From contig CALECF010000187.1 in NCBI GenBank assembly GCA_937948705.1, positions 1-6,232 on the forward strand: a DNA stretch of 6,232 bases, read 5' to 3'. Position numbers and translations under genes: made by a program. Origin of the DNA: an uncultured Anaerosolibacter sp. (lineage in GTDB: Bacteria > Bacillota_A > Clostridia > Peptostreptococcales > Thermotaleaceae). Positions within the stretch are counted from its first letter, which is position 1. Every line of letters begins with the position of its first letter. The notes below the pieces were generated by a model. That model worked only from the letters and a program-made list of their open reading frames with translations. It was not told the origin of the DNA and ran no database searches. Positions 5,516-6,232 of this stretch are shown piece after piece.

Positions 5516-6232
5516 TTAAAATTCAAGCTGTCCATTTCTAAATGCTTTTAGATATTTCTTTGTAAACTTATCTCTGTTTAGCAAAGCTTCTGTAGCGTAG
5601 ATCATTGCCATCATTCGCTTATTCCCGGGGTCAAGGATTGCCCCATCAAGACCCGCCATAATGCATAAACTCATAAATGTAGAATTGAGTAAGCCCCTCT
5701 TGGGCAGTCCATAGGATATATTGCTGAGACCACACATAAAGTGTACCTCTTTAAAACTTTCCTTAATTCCTATGATTGTATCTAATGCAACGACGCCCAT
5801 TTCGCTGGAGGAACTAATAGGTTGAATCAGCGGATCAATATATATGTCAGACTCCTTAACACCATCACCCTTTAATTTTTCAATAAGCGCGGTTCCTACT
5901 TTCACTCTTATATCCGCTTCCTTTGGCATACCAAACTGGTCATCTATTACAAGTGCTACAATAGAAGCATTATATCCCTTTACCAAGGGGACGATCTGCT
6001 TATATCTTTCATTTTCATTTGTAATAGAGTTTATAAGGGCTTTTCCTTTATGTACTGCAAGAGCGGCTTCTAGCGCCTTTGGATTTGGACTGTCTATGCA
6101 GCAGGGTAAATCTACAATGCTTTGCACTGTCTTTACAAGCCAGGGTAGAGCTACCTCCTCCTCCTGTATAAGGGTGCCGCAATTAACATCTATATAATTC
6201 GCGCCCCCATTGGCTTGGGCAATTGCAAGTGA
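5516..6232 (-). CDS. DHPS-like methyltransferase (MtgA/MtqA/AcsE type, methylcorrinoid:tetrahydrofolate), N-terminus missing
   Basis: The frame is open to the right edge, giving 238 visible residues; a GTG at 6127 is internal, not the start. The region before it reads ANYIDVNCG and ALPWLVKTVQ, which are conserved family sequence. Residues that bind methyl-THF in the acetogen enzyme AcsE are present in order (visible numbering): D47 in CIDSPN, N68 in LINS, D133 in YIDPLI and N171 in GLSNIS. They align with AcsE D75, N96, D160 and N199 at an almost constant offset of 27-28, so only about 30 residues (some 90 bases) are missing. The fold is the dihydropteroate synthase TIM barrel. The predicted role is transfer of methyl from the neighbouring corrinoid protein to tetrahydrofolate; the reverse direction is chemically possible. 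MtgA-like function is favoured over AcsE because of the adjacent MttB-like gene and small corrinoid protein. Confidence 0.9.
   Translation of the reverse strand, partial: SLAIAQANGGANYIDVNCGTLIQEEEVALPWLVKTVQSIVDLPCCIDSPNPKALEAALAVHKGKALINSITNENERYKQIVPLVKGYNASIVALVIDDQFGMPKEADIRVKVGTALIEKLKGDGVKESDIYIDPLIQPISSSSEMGVVALDTIIGIKESFKEVHFMCGLSNISYGLPKRGLLNSTFMSLCIMAGLDGAILDPGNKRMMAMIYATEALLNRDKFTKKYLKAFRNGQLEF

Noticed and set aside
6125..6127. GTG at 6127 as the start of the methyltransferase
   Set aside because: The frame continues upstream to the window edge with conserved family sequence (YIDVN, ALPWLVKT), so this codon is an internal valine.
5844..6197. A 117-codon open frame on the plus strand
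   Set aside because: It is the antisense shadow of the DHPS-like methyltransferase, which holds conserved folate-binding residues throughout this stretch.

Overview
The window looks like part of one operon from a low-GC Gram-positive anaerobe. All seven recognisable genes lie on the minus strand, so transcription runs from base 6232 towards base 1. The AT-rich coding sequence, the strong purine-rich Shine-Dalgarno sites (GGAGG or GGGGGA), the TTG start on one gene, and the corrinoid/tetrahydrofolate methyl-transfer genes fit an acetogenic or betaine-using member of the Clostridia. The exact genus cannot be read from the sequence.

Layout in transcription order: (1) a DHPS-like methyltransferase, missing its N-terminus at the right edge, predicted to move methyl groups between a corrinoid protein and tetrahydrofolate; (2) its B12-binding corrinoid protein; (3) a PanB (ketopantoate hydroxymethyltransferase) homologue with all expected active-site residues; (4) an NAD(P)-dependent dehydrogenase of the octopine/nopaline dehydrogenase family; (5) an MttB-superfamily methyltransferase without an in-frame amber codon, so a non-pyrrolysine type likely to act on a quaternary amine; (6) an Asp/Glu-racemase-family protein with two candidate catalytic cysteines; (7) the first 92 residues of a BCCT-type betaine/carnitine/choline transporter, cut by the left edge. 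Gaps between genes are 22 to 63 bases, except 116 bases between genes 5 and 6. That gap holds a long hairpin followed by a short T-run on the coding strand, probably a terminator or attenuator within the operon.

Proposed working (inference): the BCCT protein imports a methylated zwitterion. The MttB-like enzyme transfers one methyl group to the corrinoid protein, and the DHPS-like enzyme passes it to tetrahydrofolate. Methyl-THF then enters the Wood-Ljungdahl or another C1 route. The unusual part is the PanB/opine-dehydrogenase pair between the corrinoid protein and the MttB-like gene, plus the racemase. PanB also handles a folate-bound one-carbon unit, so the cluster may break down the carbon skeleton of the substrate as well as its methyl groups, or may couple a pantoate/2-oxoacid reaction to the same folate pool. 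The substrate is not determined by the sequence. No RNA genes, CRISPR arrays, insertion sequences or phage genes were seen.
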